Positions 31,786-42,062 are shown, numbered from the stretch's first letter. The stretch is 64,000 nucleotides of DNA from WHTX01 sp038255145 (GCA_038255145.1 JBBSLP010000004.1:79803-143802), one strand, 5' to 3'. The notes: generated by a model from the sequence alone, not told the origin. Numbers and translations are program-made.

Positions 31786-34700
31786 ATGGCGGTCGAGGTC
31801 CACTGGGTTCGGTACGGGCGTGAGGCGTCCCAGGCGTTGCGGGGTGCCATCGTCGCGGCCAAGGGCGGCGACCCGTTGGCCCCGGTCACCGTGGTCGTCC
31901 CCTCCAACCACGTGGGTGTGGCCGCCCGGCGCCTGCTCGCCTCGGGCGCTCTGGGCCCCGTGTGCGGCGCTGGTCCCGGCCTGGTCGCCGTCACCTTCCT
32001 CACCCCCTACCGCCTGGCCGAACTGCTGGGTGCCCCCCGCCTGGCCGCCGCCGGCCGACGTCCCGTCTCCACCCCGGTCATCGCCGCCGCCCTGCGGGCG
32101 GCCCTGGCCGACGCCCCCGGCCTCTTCGGCCCCGTCGCCGCCCACCCGGCCACCGAGCAGGCCCTCGTCGGCGCCTACCGCGAGCTGCGCGACCTCTCCC
32201 CCCACGCCCTCGACCAGCTGGCCGGACACGGCCGCCGGGCCGCCGACGTGGTGCGCATCCACCGTGCCGCCCGGGCCCGCCTCGAGCCGTCCTGGTACGA
32301 CGAAGAGGACCTGACCGTCGCCGCCGTGGCCACGCTCGACGCCGGCCAGGCCCCCGCCGACCTGGGCACCGTGGTCATCCACCTGCCCCAACGCCTGTCC
32401 CGCCACGTGGCCAGCCTCCTGGCCGCCACCGCCCGGGCTGGCGCCCCCACCGGCGACGAGCGGACCATCACCGTGCTCGCCGGGCACACGGGGGACGCCC
32501 GGGCCGACGAGGAGGTGGCCACCTCGGTCACCCGGCTGGCGGGGGAGGCCTCGGCACCGCCCACGTCCGATCCCCTCGACGGACTGGTCACCGCCGAGCG
32601 CACGATGATCGTCACCGCCTCCGACGCCGATGACGAGGTGCGGGCCGCGGTGCGGGCCGTGGTCGACGCGGCGCGGGCCGGCACCCCGCTCGACCGCATG
32701 GCCCTGCTCTACGCCAGCCCCGAGCCCTACGCCCGCCTGGCCCACGAGCACCTGGCCGCCGCCGACCTACCCGCCAACGGCGCCGCTGTCCTGCCCGTGG
32801 CCGCCCGGGTCGCCGGGCGCTGCCTGCTCCAGCTGCTGGCCCTGCCCACCTCGGGCTATCGGCGCCAGGACGTGTTCACCTGGCTGGCCGCGGCCCCGGT
32901 CCGCCATGACGGCCGCTGGGCCGCGACCTCGTCGTGGGAGCGGTTGTCACGTGCCGCCGCCGTCGTCTCGGGGCGCGGCGACTGGGACCGGTTGCTGGCC
33001 GCCCACGCCGATGAGCTCGAGGCCGACGCCACCCGCCTGGCGAAGGACGACGACCCGCCGGCCTGGCGCCTCGAGCGGTTGCGCGACGACGCCACCCGTA
33101 CCCGGGCCCTGCGGGACTTCACCCTCGGCCTCATCGACGACCTGGACATCGCCGCCAGCGGTACCCGGTCGTGGGGTGAGCACGCCCGCTGGGCCCGTGG
33201 CCTGGTCGAACGCTTCCTCGGTGGCGCCACCCGACGGGCCGACTGGCCCGCGGCCGAGGCCCGGGCCGCCGAACGCCTCGAGGTGGCCATCGACCGCCTG
33301 GCCGCCCTCGACGACGTCGAAGGTCCCGTGACCCTCGACGTCTTCACCCGCACCCTGACCCTGGAGCTCGACGGTGACCTGGGCCGGGTGGGCCGCTTCG
33401 GCGAGGGGGTCCTGGTCGGCGGCATCGACCTGGGTACCGGGCTCGACCTCGACCTCGTCGTCGTCCTCGGCCTGGCCGAGTCCACCTTCCCCTCGGCCGT
33501 GCGGGACGACTCCCTCCTGCCCGACCACGAGCGGGGCGCCACCCTGGGCGAGCTGCCCTTGCGCCGCAGCCAGCTCGAACGCCAGCACCGCCAACTCCTG
33601 GCCGCCCTGGCCGCGGCCGACCACCACGTGCTGGGCGTGCCCCGGGGCGACCTCCGTCGCAGCACCGAGCGGGTGCCGTCGCGCTGGGTGCTCGACATCG
33701 CCCGCCACCTGGCCGACAGCAACGCCATCTGGTCCCGGGACCTGTTCACCGGTCAGTGGCCCTGGGTCCGCCACGTCGCCTCCTTCGACGGCGGCCTGCG
33801 CCACCTCGACTTCCCCGCCACCGAGCAGGAACACCGCCTGCGCTCCCTGCTGGCCGCCGCCCCCGACGCCGCCGCCTTGTCGGCGGATACCGACCCCGTG
33901 CTGGCCCTGGCCGCCGATGTGGTCACCGCCCGCCGCAGCCGGGCCTTCACGCGCTTCGACGGCAACCTGGCCGGCCTGGCCGTCCCCTCTCCGCTCGACG
34001 GGGTCACCTCGCCCACCGGGCTCGAGCGCTGGGCCGGCTGTCCTTTCGCCTACTTCGTGCACGACCTGTTGCGGGTCGACGCCGTGGAGAACCCCGAAGA
34101 GCAGCTGCGGATCACCCCCCTCGACTGGGGCAACCTGGTTCACGAGGCGCTGGAGGAGTTCATCGGGGAGGTCCTCGAGCGACCCGAGGCCGACCAGCCC
34201 GGCCCCCACCAGCGCTGGACGGCGGCGGACCACGCCCTGCTGGCCGACATCGGCGCCAAGTTGTGCGACAGCTACGAGCAGCGGGGTCGGGTGGGGCGCC
34301 CCATCTTCTGGCGGCGGGACCGGGCCCGCATCCTGGCCGACCTGCGCCGCTTCCTGGCCGAGGACGACCAGGTCCGCACCGCCCGGGGGGCCCGTCCCCA
34401 TGCCGCCGAGCTCGCGTTCGGCTTCCGGGGCAAGGGCCTCGACGCCGTGCCCCTCGACCTGCCCGACGGGCGCCAGGTGCGCTTCCGGGGCAAGGCCGAC
34501 CGGGTCGACATCGCCGATGACGGCAGCATCCACATCGTCGACTACAAGACGGGCAGCGCCCGCTCCTACGAGCGGCTCAGCGCCGAGGACCCCGACAAGC
34601 GGGGTCGCAAGCTGCAGCTGGCCGTCTACGGCGTGGCCGCCCGGGTCCACCGGGCCGAGCCCGACGCCCCCGTGCTGGCCGAGTACTGGTTCACCTCCAC

Positions 34701-35001
34701 CCGGGGCGACTTCAAGCGCATCGGCTACCTGGTCACGCCCGAGGTCCTCGAGCGGGTGGGCCGCACCCTGGGCACCATCGTGGGCGGCATCGAAGCCGGC
34801 GCCTTCCCCTCCCACCCCACTGCGGTCAGCACCTCGCCCTTCAAGGAGTGCGACTACTGCGACGTCGACAACCTGGGGGTCACCGATCTGCGCCGGGCGT
34901 GGGAGCACAAGCGCCACGACGTGGCGCTCGAGCCCTACGCCCAGCTCACCGAGCCCCTCGACGGGGCACCGAGCATCGAGGAAGAGGGCACCCGTGTCTG
35001 A
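31786..35001 (+). CDS. AddB-like PD-(D/E)XK nuclease/inactivated helicase subunit
   Basis: The 1071-residue protein has a degenerate UvrD-like N-terminal part (VVVPSNHVGVAARRLLASG in place of a strict Walker A) and a C-terminal RecB-type nuclease: GNLVHEALEEFIGEV, FRGKADRVDI (Asp about 902), HIVDYKTG (about 916-922). Cysteines in WAGCPFAYF (about 751) and CDYCDVD (about 1021 and 1024) are in the positions of the AddB iron-sulphur staple, though the fourth cysteine is Gly in the expected place. It should form a heterodimer with the next gene product to process double-strand breaks for recombination. The long upstream frame was discarded in favour of ATG 31786. Confidence 0.85.
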   Translation: MAVEVHWVRYGREASQALRGAIVAAKGGDPLAPVTVVVPSNHVGVAARRLLASGALGPVCGAGPGLVAVTFLTPYRLAELLGAPRLAAAGRRPVSTPVIAAALRAALADAPGLFGPVAAHPATEQALVGAYRELRDLSPHALDQLAGHGRRAADVVRIHRAARARLEPSWYDEEDLTVAAVATLDAGQAPADLGTVVIHLPQRLSRHVASLLAATARAGAPTGDERTITVLAGHTGDARADEEVATSVTRLAGEASAPPTSDPLDGLVTAERTMIVTASDADDEVRAAVRAVVDAARAGTPLDRMALLYASPEPYARLAHEHLAAADLPANGAAVLPVAARVAGRCLLQLLALPTSGYRRQDVFTWLAAAPVRHDGRWAATSSWERLSRAAAVVSGRGDWDRLLAAHADELEADATRLAKDDDPPAWRLERLRDDATRTRALRDFTLGLIDDLDIAASGTRSWGEHARWARGLVERFLGGATRRADWPAAEARAAERLEVAIDRLAALDDVEGPVTLDVFTRTLTLELDGDLGRVGRFGEGVLVGGIDLGTGLDLDLVVVLGLAESTFPSAVRDDSLLPDHERGATLGELPLRRSQLERQHRQLLAALAAADHHVLGVPRGDLRRSTERVPSRWVLDIARHLADSNAIWSRDLFTGQWPWVRHVASFDGGLRHLDFPATEQEHRLRSLLAAAPDAAALSADTDPVLALAADVVTARRSRAFTRFDGNLAGLAVPSPLDGVTSPTGLERWAGCPFAYFVHDLLRVDAVENPEEQLRITPLDWGNLVHEALEEFIGEVLERPEADQPGPHQRWTAADHALLADIGAKLCDSYEQRGRVGRPIFWRRDRARILADLRRFLAEDDQVRTARGARPHAAELAFGFRGKGLDAVPLDLPDGRQVRFRGKADRVDIADDGSIHIVDYKTGSARSYERLSAEDPDKRGRKLQLAVYGVAARVHRAEPDAPVLAEYWFTSTRGDFKRIGYLVTPEVLERVGRTLGTIVGGIEAGAFPSHPTAVSTSPFKECDYCDVDNLGVTDLRRAWEHKRHDVALEPYAQLTEPLDGAPSIEEEGTRV

Positions 35002-38000
35002 GCGCACCGCTCCCGACCAGGCCGCCCGTGACCGCATCGCCCACGAGCTCGACACCACCCTGTTCGTCGAGGCCGGGGCCGGTTCGGGCAAGACCACCGC
35101 CCTGGTGGATCGGCTGGTGGCCCTCGTCGTCACCGGTGCGGCCCAGCTCCAGGACGTGGCCGCCATCACCTTCACCGAGAAGGCCGGGGCCGAACTGCGA
35201 GACCGGCTACGGGGCGCCCTCGAACGACGGGGCGGCACCGCGGCCCAAGGCGGCGACGTCGTCATCGCCGAACGGTGCCGGCGGGCCCTCGACCAGCTCG
35301 ACGGGGCCGCCATCGGCACCCTGCACGCCTTCGCCCAGCGCCTGCTCATCGAGCACCCCGTCGAAGCCGGCCTCCCTCCTCGGGTCGAAGTGCTCGACGA
35401 GGTGTCTTCCGGGGTCGAGTTCGAGCAGCGCTGGAGCGCCTTCCGCGACCGGATCCTGGCCGACCCCGATCTCGAGCGCACCCTGGTCCTGTTCTTCGCC
35501 ACCGGACCCTCCGTCGCCGCGCTGCGCACCCTGGCTGTGGCCTTCGACCGCAACTGGGACCTGGTCGACGAGCAGGTCGCGGCCACCGCCCCCGACCCGC
35601 CCGCCGTCCGTCCTGCCGTCGATCGGGCCCTCTTCGACGTCGCCGCCGTGTGCGCCGAGCGGGCCGCCTGCCGCAAGCCCGACGACAAGCTCTGCCTGCG
35701 CCTCGACCAGATCGCCGCCCACCTCGAAAGCCTGCGGGCCATCGATGACGAAGCCGACCTCCTCGACGCCATCGGGGGCACGTCGGGGCTCAAGCCCCCG
35801 AGCTTCGCCGTGGGCAACGTGGGGGCCAAGGGCAACTGGGACCTCGACGTGAAAGACCTGCGGGCCCGGGTGGCGGCCGCCGGCGACGCCCTCGACGAGG
35901 TGGGCGGGGTCATCGGCGAGGCGTGCGCCCACCGCCTGGCCGCCGAGGTGCGCGCCTTCACCCTGGCTGCGGCCGCCGAGCGTCGGGCCGCCGGCCGCCT
36001 CGAGTTCCACGACCTGCTGGTCCTGTCCCGCCAGCTCGTGCGCGACCCCGACCAGGGCGCCGAGCTACGCACCCACCTGCACGGTCGCTACCAGCGCCTG
36101 CTGCTCGACGAGTTCCAGGACACCGACCCCATCCAGATCGAGCTGGCCGTGCGCATCGCCGCCGCCGACCCCGCCTCGGACGCCGCCGGCCGGGCCCCGT
36201 GGACCGAGGTCGAGGTGCAGCCCGGGGCCCTGTTCGTGGTCGGGGACCCCAAGCAGTCGATCTACCGGTTCCGCCGGGCCGACATCGCCACCTTCCTGGC
36301 CGCCCGTCGTCGTTTCGGTCCCGCCGGCGGAGGCGTGGTGTCCCTCACCGCCAACTTCCGCACCGGCGCCCCCGTCATCGACTGGGTCAACCACACCGTC
36401 GGCGCGCTCATGTCGGCCCACCCCGGCCTGGAGCTGCCGGTCCCCTCCCAGCCCGAGTACGTGCCCCTCGACGCCGTGCGCCCCGCGGCCACCGTGGGAC
36501 CCCCCGTGGCCGTGCTCGGTCGGGACCCCCACGATCGCCACGTGAGCGCCGACGTGCTCCGGGGCCGCGAGGCCGCCGAGGTGGCGGCCACGGTGGCCCG
36601 GGCCGTCGACGAGGGTTGGACCGTGGACGACGGCGCCGGCGGCTTCCGTCCCACCCGGTTGGGCGACATCACCATCCTCGTGCCCGCCCGCACCTCCCTG
36701 CCCTTCCTCGAGGACGCCCTCGACGCCCAAGGCATCGGCTTCCGGGCCGAGTCGAGCTCCCTCGTCTACGCCACCCGGGCCGTGCGTGACCTGCTCATGG
36801 TGCTGCGGGCCGTCGACGACCCCACCGACCAGCTCCGCACCATCGCCGCCCTGCGCACCCCGTTGCTGGGCTGCGGCGACGACGACCTGTTCTGCTGGAA
36901 GGTCGAGCGCAAGGGCAGCTGGAGCTGGTTCGCCGACCCACCGGCCGATGCCCCCGAGGACGACCCCGTGGCTGCCGGGCTGGCCTACCTGGCCGGCCTG
37001 CACGGCCAGCGCCGCTGGCTGGCCCCCTCCGAGCTGGCCGACACCGTGGTGCGCGACCGCCGGGCGCTGGAGCTGGGCTTCGCCGAGGGTCGCCCCCGCG
37101 ACGTGTGGCGGCGGCTGCGCTTCGTCGTCGACCAGGCCCGCTCGTGGAGCGAGGCCACCGGCGGCAGCCTGCGCGAGTACCTGCACTGGGTCGACCAGCA
37201 GACGGCGGAAGGGGCCCGGGTGGCCGAGTCCGTCCTGCCCGAGACCGACGACGACGCCGTGCGCATCATGACCATCCACGCCTCCAAGGGCCTGGAGTTC
37301 CCCATCACCATCGTGTCGGGCATGTCCACCGCCCCCCAGGGCCGCACCGCGGCCGCCGAGGTCGTCTTCCCGCCCGGCGGAGGGGTGGGCTACAAGTTCG
37401 GCAAGCACGTCACCACCGAGGAGTTCGAGGACTTCCTCCCCATCGACGAGCAGATGGGCTACGACGAGCGCATCCGCCTGCTCTACGTGGCCTGCACCCG
37501 GGCCAAGGACCACCTGGTGGTGTCGCTGCACCGCAAGGCCCGGGCCAACCCGGCGAGCGATCCCAACAAGCGCACCAACGCCGAGCTGTTGGTGGCGGGC
37601 ATGGACGAGCTGCTCGGCCGGGTCCCCGACGCCGTGGACGCGGCGGATGCCACCGACCAGTCCCGGCGGACCGTGGTCGTGCCCGCGACCCCGCCCGCTG
37701 CCCCGCTGCCCTTCGCCCAGTGGTCGGCCGAGCGGGACGCGGCCGTGGCCCACGGACGGCGGGCCACCACGGTGGCCGCCACCGCCCTGACCGACGAAGG
37801 CGGGGTCGACAGCGACCACGAACCCGCCGCCGACCCGACCGACCCCGACGGCTGGGCCGGAGACCCCGGCTGGCCCGGCGACGAGGCGGCCGCAGCCGGC
37901 GGGCCCGCGGCCCGCCCCCGGGCCGTCGAGCTCGACCCCGGCCTGGACAAGCGCCCCCGTGACCTCGACCTGCCCCCGTGGCTCAAGGGCCGCTACGGCA

Positions 38001-38530
38001 CCGCGGTGGGACGGGCCGTGCACGGCGTGCTCCAGCGCATCGACCTGGCCACCGGTGCCGGGCTCGACGCCGCGGTGGCCGCCCAGTGCGAGGCCGAGGC
38101 CGTGCCCGGCCGGGTCGACGCCGTTCGCCGGCTGGTTTCCGACGCCCTGGGCTCGCCCTCGGTGCGGGAGGCGGCGGCTTCCCCGCACTGGCGTGAGGTC
38201 TACGCCTGTGTGCCCACGGCGGGTGGTCGCCTGCTCGAGGGCTACATCGATCTGCTCTACCGCAGCCCCGCCGGGCTGGTCATCGTGGACCACAAGACGG
38301 CGGCTACGGCCGACCCCACCGAGCTCGACCGACGCCTGGCCGGCTACCGCTTCCAGGGTGCGGCCTACGCCCTGGTCATGGCAGCCACCACCGGTGAGGC
38401 CGTCAGCCGGGTCACCTTCCTCTTCCTCACCCCGAAGGGTGCCGTCGAACGCCACCTCGAGGACCTCGACGCCGCTGTGGCCGAGGTCGAAGCCCTGGTG
38501 GCGCAAGGCCGAGAGGTCGTGGTCGGTTAG
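34994..38530 (+). CDS. AddA-like UvrD-family helicase-nuclease
   Basis: The 1178-residue protein has all helicase motifs: EAGAGSGKTTALVDRL (Walker A), AITFTEKAGAELRDRL (Ia), LLLDEFQDTDPIQ (II), FVVGDPKQSIYRFRRAD (III), MTIHASKGLEFP (V), RLLYVACTRAKDHL (VI). The C-terminal RecB-type nuclease carries LEGYIDLLYR and VIVDHKTAA. It is the ATP-driven partner of the AddB-like protein, with which it overlaps by 8 nt (GTG 34994), so they are coupled. The linker near residues 880-975 is Ala/Asp/Pro-rich. Active helicase and nuclease expected. Confidence 0.93.
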   Translation: MSERTAPDQAARDRIAHELDTTLFVEAGAGSGKTTALVDRLVALVVTGAAQLQDVAAITFTEKAGAELRDRLRGALERRGGTAAQGGDVVIAERCRRALDQLDGAAIGTLHAFAQRLLIEHPVEAGLPPRVEVLDEVSSGVEFEQRWSAFRDRILADPDLERTLVLFFATGPSVAALRTLAVAFDRNWDLVDEQVAATAPDPPAVRPAVDRALFDVAAVCAERAACRKPDDKLCLRLDQIAAHLESLRAIDDEADLLDAIGGTSGLKPPSFAVGNVGAKGNWDLDVKDLRARVAAAGDALDEVGGVIGEACAHRLAAEVRAFTLAAAAERRAAGRLEFHDLLVLSRQLVRDPDQGAELRTHLHGRYQRLLLDEFQDTDPIQIELAVRIAAADPASDAAGRAPWTEVEVQPGALFVVGDPKQSIYRFRRADIATFLAARRRFGPAGGGVVSLTANFRTGAPVIDWVNHTVGALMSAHPGLELPVPSQPEYVPLDAVRPAATVGPPVAVLGRDPHDRHVSADVLRGREAAEVAATVARAVDEGWTVDDGAGGFRPTRLGDITILVPARTSLPFLEDALDAQGIGFRAESSSLVYATRAVRDLLMVLRAVDDPTDQLRTIAALRTPLLGCGDDDLFCWKVERKGSWSWFADPPADAPEDDPVAAGLAYLAGLHGQRRWLAPSELADTVVRDRRALELGFAEGRPRDVWRRLRFVVDQARSWSEATGGSLREYLHWVDQQTAEGARVAESVLPETDDDAVRIMTIHASKGLEFPITIVSGMSTAPQGRTAAAEVVFPPGGGVGYKFGKHVTTEEFEDFLPIDEQMGYDERIRLLYVACTRAKDHLVVSLHRKARANPASDPNKRTNAELLVAGMDELLGRVPDAVDAADATDQSRRTVVVPATPPAAPLPFAQWSAERDAAVAHGRRATTVAATALTDEGGVDSDHEPAADPTDPDGWAGDPGWPGDEAAAAGGPAARPRAVELDPGLDKRPRDLDLPPWLKGRYGTAVGRAVHGVLQRIDLATGAGLDAAVAAQCEAEAVPGRVDAVRRLVSDALGSPSVREAAASPHWREVYACVPTAGGRLLEGYIDLLYRSPAGLVIVDHKTAATADPTELDRRLAGYRFQGAAYALVMAATTGEAVSRVTFLFLTPKGAVERHLEDLDAAVAEVEALVAQGREVVVG

Positions 38531-38591
38531 CGCCTGCTGGGGCACCGGTCGACCCGGCTCTTCGCGACAGCCTCGACCAGACTTCGCAGCC

Positions 38592-39824
38592 GTGGCCGAC
38601 CTGCACCTGCGCTCCGTGACCCTGCCCGACGGCACCGTGGCCGATGTGGTCCTCGACGCCACCGCTGGCACCATCGCCAGCGTCGAGCCCCCCGCCATCG
38701 GTGACCACGACAGCACCGACCTCGACCTCACCGGCTACCTGCTCCTGCCCGCCCCCGCCGAACCCCACGCCCACCTCGACAAGGCCCTCACCGCCGATCT
38801 CGTCCCCAACCCGGCGGGTGACCTCATGGGGGCCATCGAGAACTGGCAGGCCCACTACGGGGACCGCACCGTGGAAGAGATCACCACCCGGGCCCGGGCC
38901 GCAGCCCTGGTCGGGCTGGCCAACGGGGCCACCGCCATCCGCACCCACGTCGACATCAACGAAGGCGTCGACCTGCGGGCCGTGGACGCCCTCGTCGAGG
39001 TCAAGGCCGAGCTCGCCCACCTCGTCGACCTGCAGATCGTCGGCCTCGTCGGCCGCCCCCTGCTCGGTCCCGAGGGTCGACCCAACCGTGACCGGCTGAC
39101 CGAGGCCCTGGACCGGGGCCTCGATGTCGTCGGCGGTTGCCCCCACCTCGACGCCGACCCCCACGGCGTCGTCGACCTGTGCCTGGCCCTGGCCCTCGAG
39201 CGCGGGGTGCACCTCGACCTGCACATGGACGAGAACATGAGGGAGGGATCCCTCGACCTCGAGTACCTGGCCCAGCGGGCCCTGGCCGAGGGCACCACCG
39301 CGGTCACGGCCAGCCACTGCTGCTCGCTGGGCATCCAGGTCCTGGCCACCCAGCAGCGGGTGGCCGAGGCGGTGGCTGCGGCCGGTGTCTCCGTCGTCAC
39401 CCTGCCCCAGACGAACCTGTTCCTCCAGGCCCGGGGCGTGAGCGAGGCTCAGCCCCGGGGCCTGACCGCCGTGGCCTCCCTGCTCGACGCGGGCGTGAAC
39501 GTGCCCGCCGGGGCCGACAACCTGCAGGACCCCTTCAACACCGTGGGCCGGGCCGACCCCCTGGAGACGGCATCCCTGCTGGTCATGGCCGCCCACCTGA
39601 CGACCGACCAGGCCTACCACGCCATCTCCGCCGCCCCCCGCCACGCCCTGGGCCTGCCCCCGGTCATCGTCACCCCCGGCGCCCCCGCCGAGCTCCTCGC
39701 CGTCAAGGCCCACACCCTGCGTGAGGCCATCGCCTTCGCCCCCGCCGACCGCCTCGTCTTCCACCGGGGCCGCCTCGTCGTCCGCACCACCACCCACCGC
39801 GAAGTTGGCGAATCCCTGAGCTGA
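38592..39824 (+). CDS. Cytosine-deaminase-like amidohydrolase
   Basis: The 410-residue amidohydrolase-superfamily enzyme is of the CodA-like branch. Metal and catalytic elements are EPHAHLDKAL (HxH of strand 1), THVDIN, LDLHMDEN (His and Glu), TASHCCS (His) and PAGADNLQDPF (Asp). CodA relatives deaminate cytosine, isoguanine or creatinine. GTG 38592 begins a good N-terminal strand (VADLHLRSVTLPDGTVADV). It converges on a set of amide hydrolases, so a role in cyclic ureide, pyrimidine or creatinine breakdown is plausible but not proven. Confidence 0.85.
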   Translation: MADLHLRSVTLPDGTVADVVLDATAGTIASVEPPAIGDHDSTDLDLTGYLLLPAPAEPHAHLDKALTADLVPNPAGDLMGAIENWQAHYGDRTVEEITTRARAAALVGLANGATAIRTHVDINEGVDLRAVDALVEVKAELAHLVDLQIVGLVGRPLLGPEGRPNRDRLTEALDRGLDVVGGCPHLDADPHGVVDLCLALALERGVHLDLHMDENMREGSLDLEYLAQRALAEGTTAVTASHCCSLGIQVLATQQRVAEAVAAAGVSVVTLPQTNLFLQARGVSEAQPRGLTAVASLLDAGVNVPAGADNLQDPFNTVGRADPLETASLLVMAAHLTTDQAYHAISAAPRHALGLPPVIVTPGAPAELLAVKAHTLREAIAFAPADRLVFHRGRLVVRTTTHREVGESLS

Positions 39825-39830
39825 CCAGGA

Positions 39831-40757
39831 CTAGGCGGGGGGGATGGCCTCGGTCTGCGAGGCGATCAGGCCGTAGTGCTCGGTGCGGCGGTGCAGGGCG
39901 AAGTTGAAGACCGAGCGCTTGTAGCTGGTGCACTCGTCGAGGTCACAAGCGGCCACCACCACCTCGTCGCCCACGCCGGCGCACTGGGCCACCACCATGC
40001 CCGAGGGGTGGATGATGCACGACCCACCGATCATGGGCACCCCCTCCTCCTCACCGGCCTTGGCCACCCCCACCACCCAGGTGCCGTTCTGGTAGGCCCC
40101 CGCCGACATGACCAGCTGGTTGTGGAAGTCGCCGAAGCGGTCGTGCTCGGGAGCGGGGGGGTTGTGGATGGGGGTGTTGTAGCCGATGGTGATCAGCTCG
40201 GCGCCCTTGAGGCCCAGCACCCGGTACGACTCCGGCCAGCGCCGGTCGTTGCAGATCAGCATGCCCACCACACCGCCGAAGGCCCGCCACGTCTGGAAGC
40301 CCTGCGGTCCCACCTCGAAGTAGTACTTCTCCAGGTGCTGGAAGGCCCGGTAGCCCTCGACCTGGGCGTGCCCGGGCAGGTGGACCTTGCGGTACCGGCC
40401 CACGAACGAGCCGTCCCGTTCCACCATCAGCTGGGTGTTGTAGTGGTGCCCGTCGGGCGTCAGCTCGCCGTAGCCCAGGCAGAAACCCACCCCCAGCCGG
40501 GCCGCCTCGTCGAACAGCGGCCTGGTCACCGCCGAGGGCATCTCGGTCTCGAACCAGGTGTCGACCTCGGCCTGGTCGGTCGACGCGTAGCGGGGGAAGA
40601 ACGTGGTCAGGGCCAGCTCGGGGAACACCACCAGCTCGGCACCCCGCCCATGCGCCTCGCGCAGCAGGACCAGCAGGCGCTCCACGGCGTCGGCCCGGCT
40701 GTCGGAGCGTTGGATGGGGCCCATCTGGGCGGCGGCGACGTTCACGGTTCGGGACAC
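39831..40757 (-). CDS. N-carbamoyl-D-amino-acid-hydrolase-like nitrilase-superfamily enzyme
   Basis: The 308-residue protein has the nitrilase-fold triad: Glu in FPELALTTFFPRY, Lys in RYRKVHLPG and Cys in LICNDRRWPESYR. CNDRRWPE is the signature of D-carbamoylases, which split N-carbamoyl amino acids into amino acid, CO2 and ammonia. GTG 40757 lies 2 nt after the stop of the M20 hydrolase gene, with GGAGG just upstream inside that gene, so the two are one operon. Cytoplasmic. Confidence 0.88.
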   Translation of the reverse strand: MSRTVNVAAAQMGPIQRSDSRADAVERLLVLLREAHGRGAELVVFPELALTTFFPRYASTDQAEVDTWFETEMPSAVTRPLFDEAARLGVGFCLGYGELTPDGHHYNTQLMVERDGSFVGRYRKVHLPGHAQVEGYRAFQHLEKYYFEVGPQGFQTWRAFGGVVGMLICNDRRWPESYRVLGLKGAELITIGYNTPIHNPPAPEHDRFGDFHNQLVMSAGAYQNGTWVVGVAKAGEEEGVPMIGGSCIIHPSGMVVAQCAGVGDEVVVAACDLDECTSYKRSVFNFALHRRTEHYGLIASQTEAIPPA

Positions 40758-40759
40758 GG

Positions 40760-42022
40760 TCAGACCTCCGGGGGTGCGGTCGCGGCGGCCAGGTGCAACA
40801 TGACGTTGGCCAGCACGTCGGCCCCGGCCACGACATCGTGGTCCTCGGTGTGCTCGGCCGGGTTGTGGCTGATCCCCCCCTGGGACTTCACGAACACCAT
40901 CCCCGTGGGGCACACCCGGGCCAGCATCTGGGCGTCGTGACCCGCGCCCGAGGGCAGCCGGCGGCACGAGTGGCCCAGGGCGGCCGCCGTGGTCTCCACC
41001 AGGTCGACCACCTCGGGAGCGAAGGGAACGGGCTCGAAGCGGGCCAGCGGACGTGAGGACACCGTGATCCCCTCCGCCGCGGCCACCGCGGCGATGCGGG
41101 CCGCCACCCGGGCCTCGACGGCCTGGAGGGCGCCTTCGTCGGTGTTGCGCAGGTCGACGGTGAAGGTGGCCTGGCCGGCGACCACGTTGACCAGGTCGGG
41201 GACCAGGCGCAGGCTGCCGACCGTGCCCACCTGGTGCCCACCGGCCTCGGCCACGATGGTGCGCACGGCCACGGCCACCTCGGCGGCGGCGTAGCCGGCA
41301 TCCCGCCGTAGGTGCATGGGGGTGGTGCCGGCGTGGTTGGCCTGGCCCTCGAAGGTCACCTCGGTCCACGAGATGCCCTGCACCCCCGTCACCGCGCCGA
41401 TGGTGACGTCCTCGAGGTCGAGGATGGGCCCCTGCTCGATGTGGAGCTCGACGTAGGCCGCCGGTGGCCGGGCCGGGCACGGCGCCGCCCCCCGATAGCC
41501 GATGCGTTCCAGCTCGGCCCCCACGGCGAACCCGTCGCGGTCGCGCACCTCGAGGGCGGCCTCGAGGCCCATGCCGCCCACGTAGACCAGGGAGCCCAGC
41601 ATGTCGGGGGCGAAGCGGGACCCCTCCTCGTCGGTGAAGAAGGCCACGGCCAGGGGTCGGGGTGGGCGCAGGCCCAGCTCCAGGCAGCGCTCGATGACCT
41701 CGAGCCCGGCCAGCACCCCGAGGTTGCCGTCGTAGCGCCCGCCCCGGTCCACGGTGTCGATGTGGGAGCCGGCCAGCACCGGGGCCACGTCGGGGTCCCA
41801 GCCCACCATGGTGGCCACCACGTTGCCCACGCCGTCGACGGTGACGTCGAGGCCCAGGTCGCGCATCCAGGTGACGACCAGGTCGCGGCCCTGGCGGTCG
41901 CCGTCGCCCAGGGCCAGGCGCGAGCAACCCCGGGTGCCGGGGATGGCGCCGATGTGGGCCAGTTCGTCGAGGCGGCGCAGCAACCGGGCCCCGTCGACCG
42001 AGATGGACGGGGGTGCGCTCAT
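40760..42022 (-). CDS. M20-family N-carbamoylase/allantoate amidohydrolase-like enzyme
   Basis: The 420-residue zinc enzyme has GSHIDTVDRGGRYDGNLG (His and Asp ligands), FFTDEEGSRFAPDM (Glu pair), ELHIEQGP (His) and GGISHNPAEHTEDHDV (His near the C-terminus), with the dimerisation insert between. Relatives are allantoate amidohydrolase (AllC) and L-N-carbamoylase (HyuC); these cleave a carbamoyl-amide C-N bond. It sits 40 nt behind the creatininase-family gene and 2 nt before the nitrilase-type carbamoylase, in one operon. Confidence 0.9.
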   Translation of the reverse strand: MSAPPSISVDGARLLRRLDELAHIGAIPGTRGCSRLALGDGDRQGRDLVVTWMRDLGLDVTVDGVGNVVATMVGWDPDVAPVLAGSHIDTVDRGGRYDGNLGVLAGLEVIERCLELGLRPPRPLAVAFFTDEEGSRFAPDMLGSLVYVGGMGLEAALEVRDRDGFAVGAELERIGYRGAAPCPARPPAAYVELHIEQGPILDLEDVTIGAVTGVQGISWTEVTFEGQANHAGTTPMHLRRDAGYAAAEVAVAVRTIVAEAGGHQVGTVGSLRLVPDLVNVVAGQATFTVDLRNTDEGALQAVEARVAARIAAVAAAEGITVSSRPLARFEPVPFAPEVVDLVETTAAALGHSCRRLPSGAGHDAQMLARVCPTGMVFVKSQGGISHNPAEHTEDHDVVAGADVLANVMLHLAAATAPPEV

Positions 42023-42062
42023 CGCGTCGGTGTGCCCGTGGGGGTGCCCGTGTCGATCAGGG

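Noticed and set aside
32947..36072. Minus-strand open frame of 1041 codons
   Set aside because: Antisense to the AddB/AddA-like pair, which has all motifs; the frame is Ser/Arg/Ala-rich with no homology.
36065..38731. Minus-strand open frame of 888 codons
   Set aside because: Shadow of the helicase gene; Gly/Val/His-rich and without domains.
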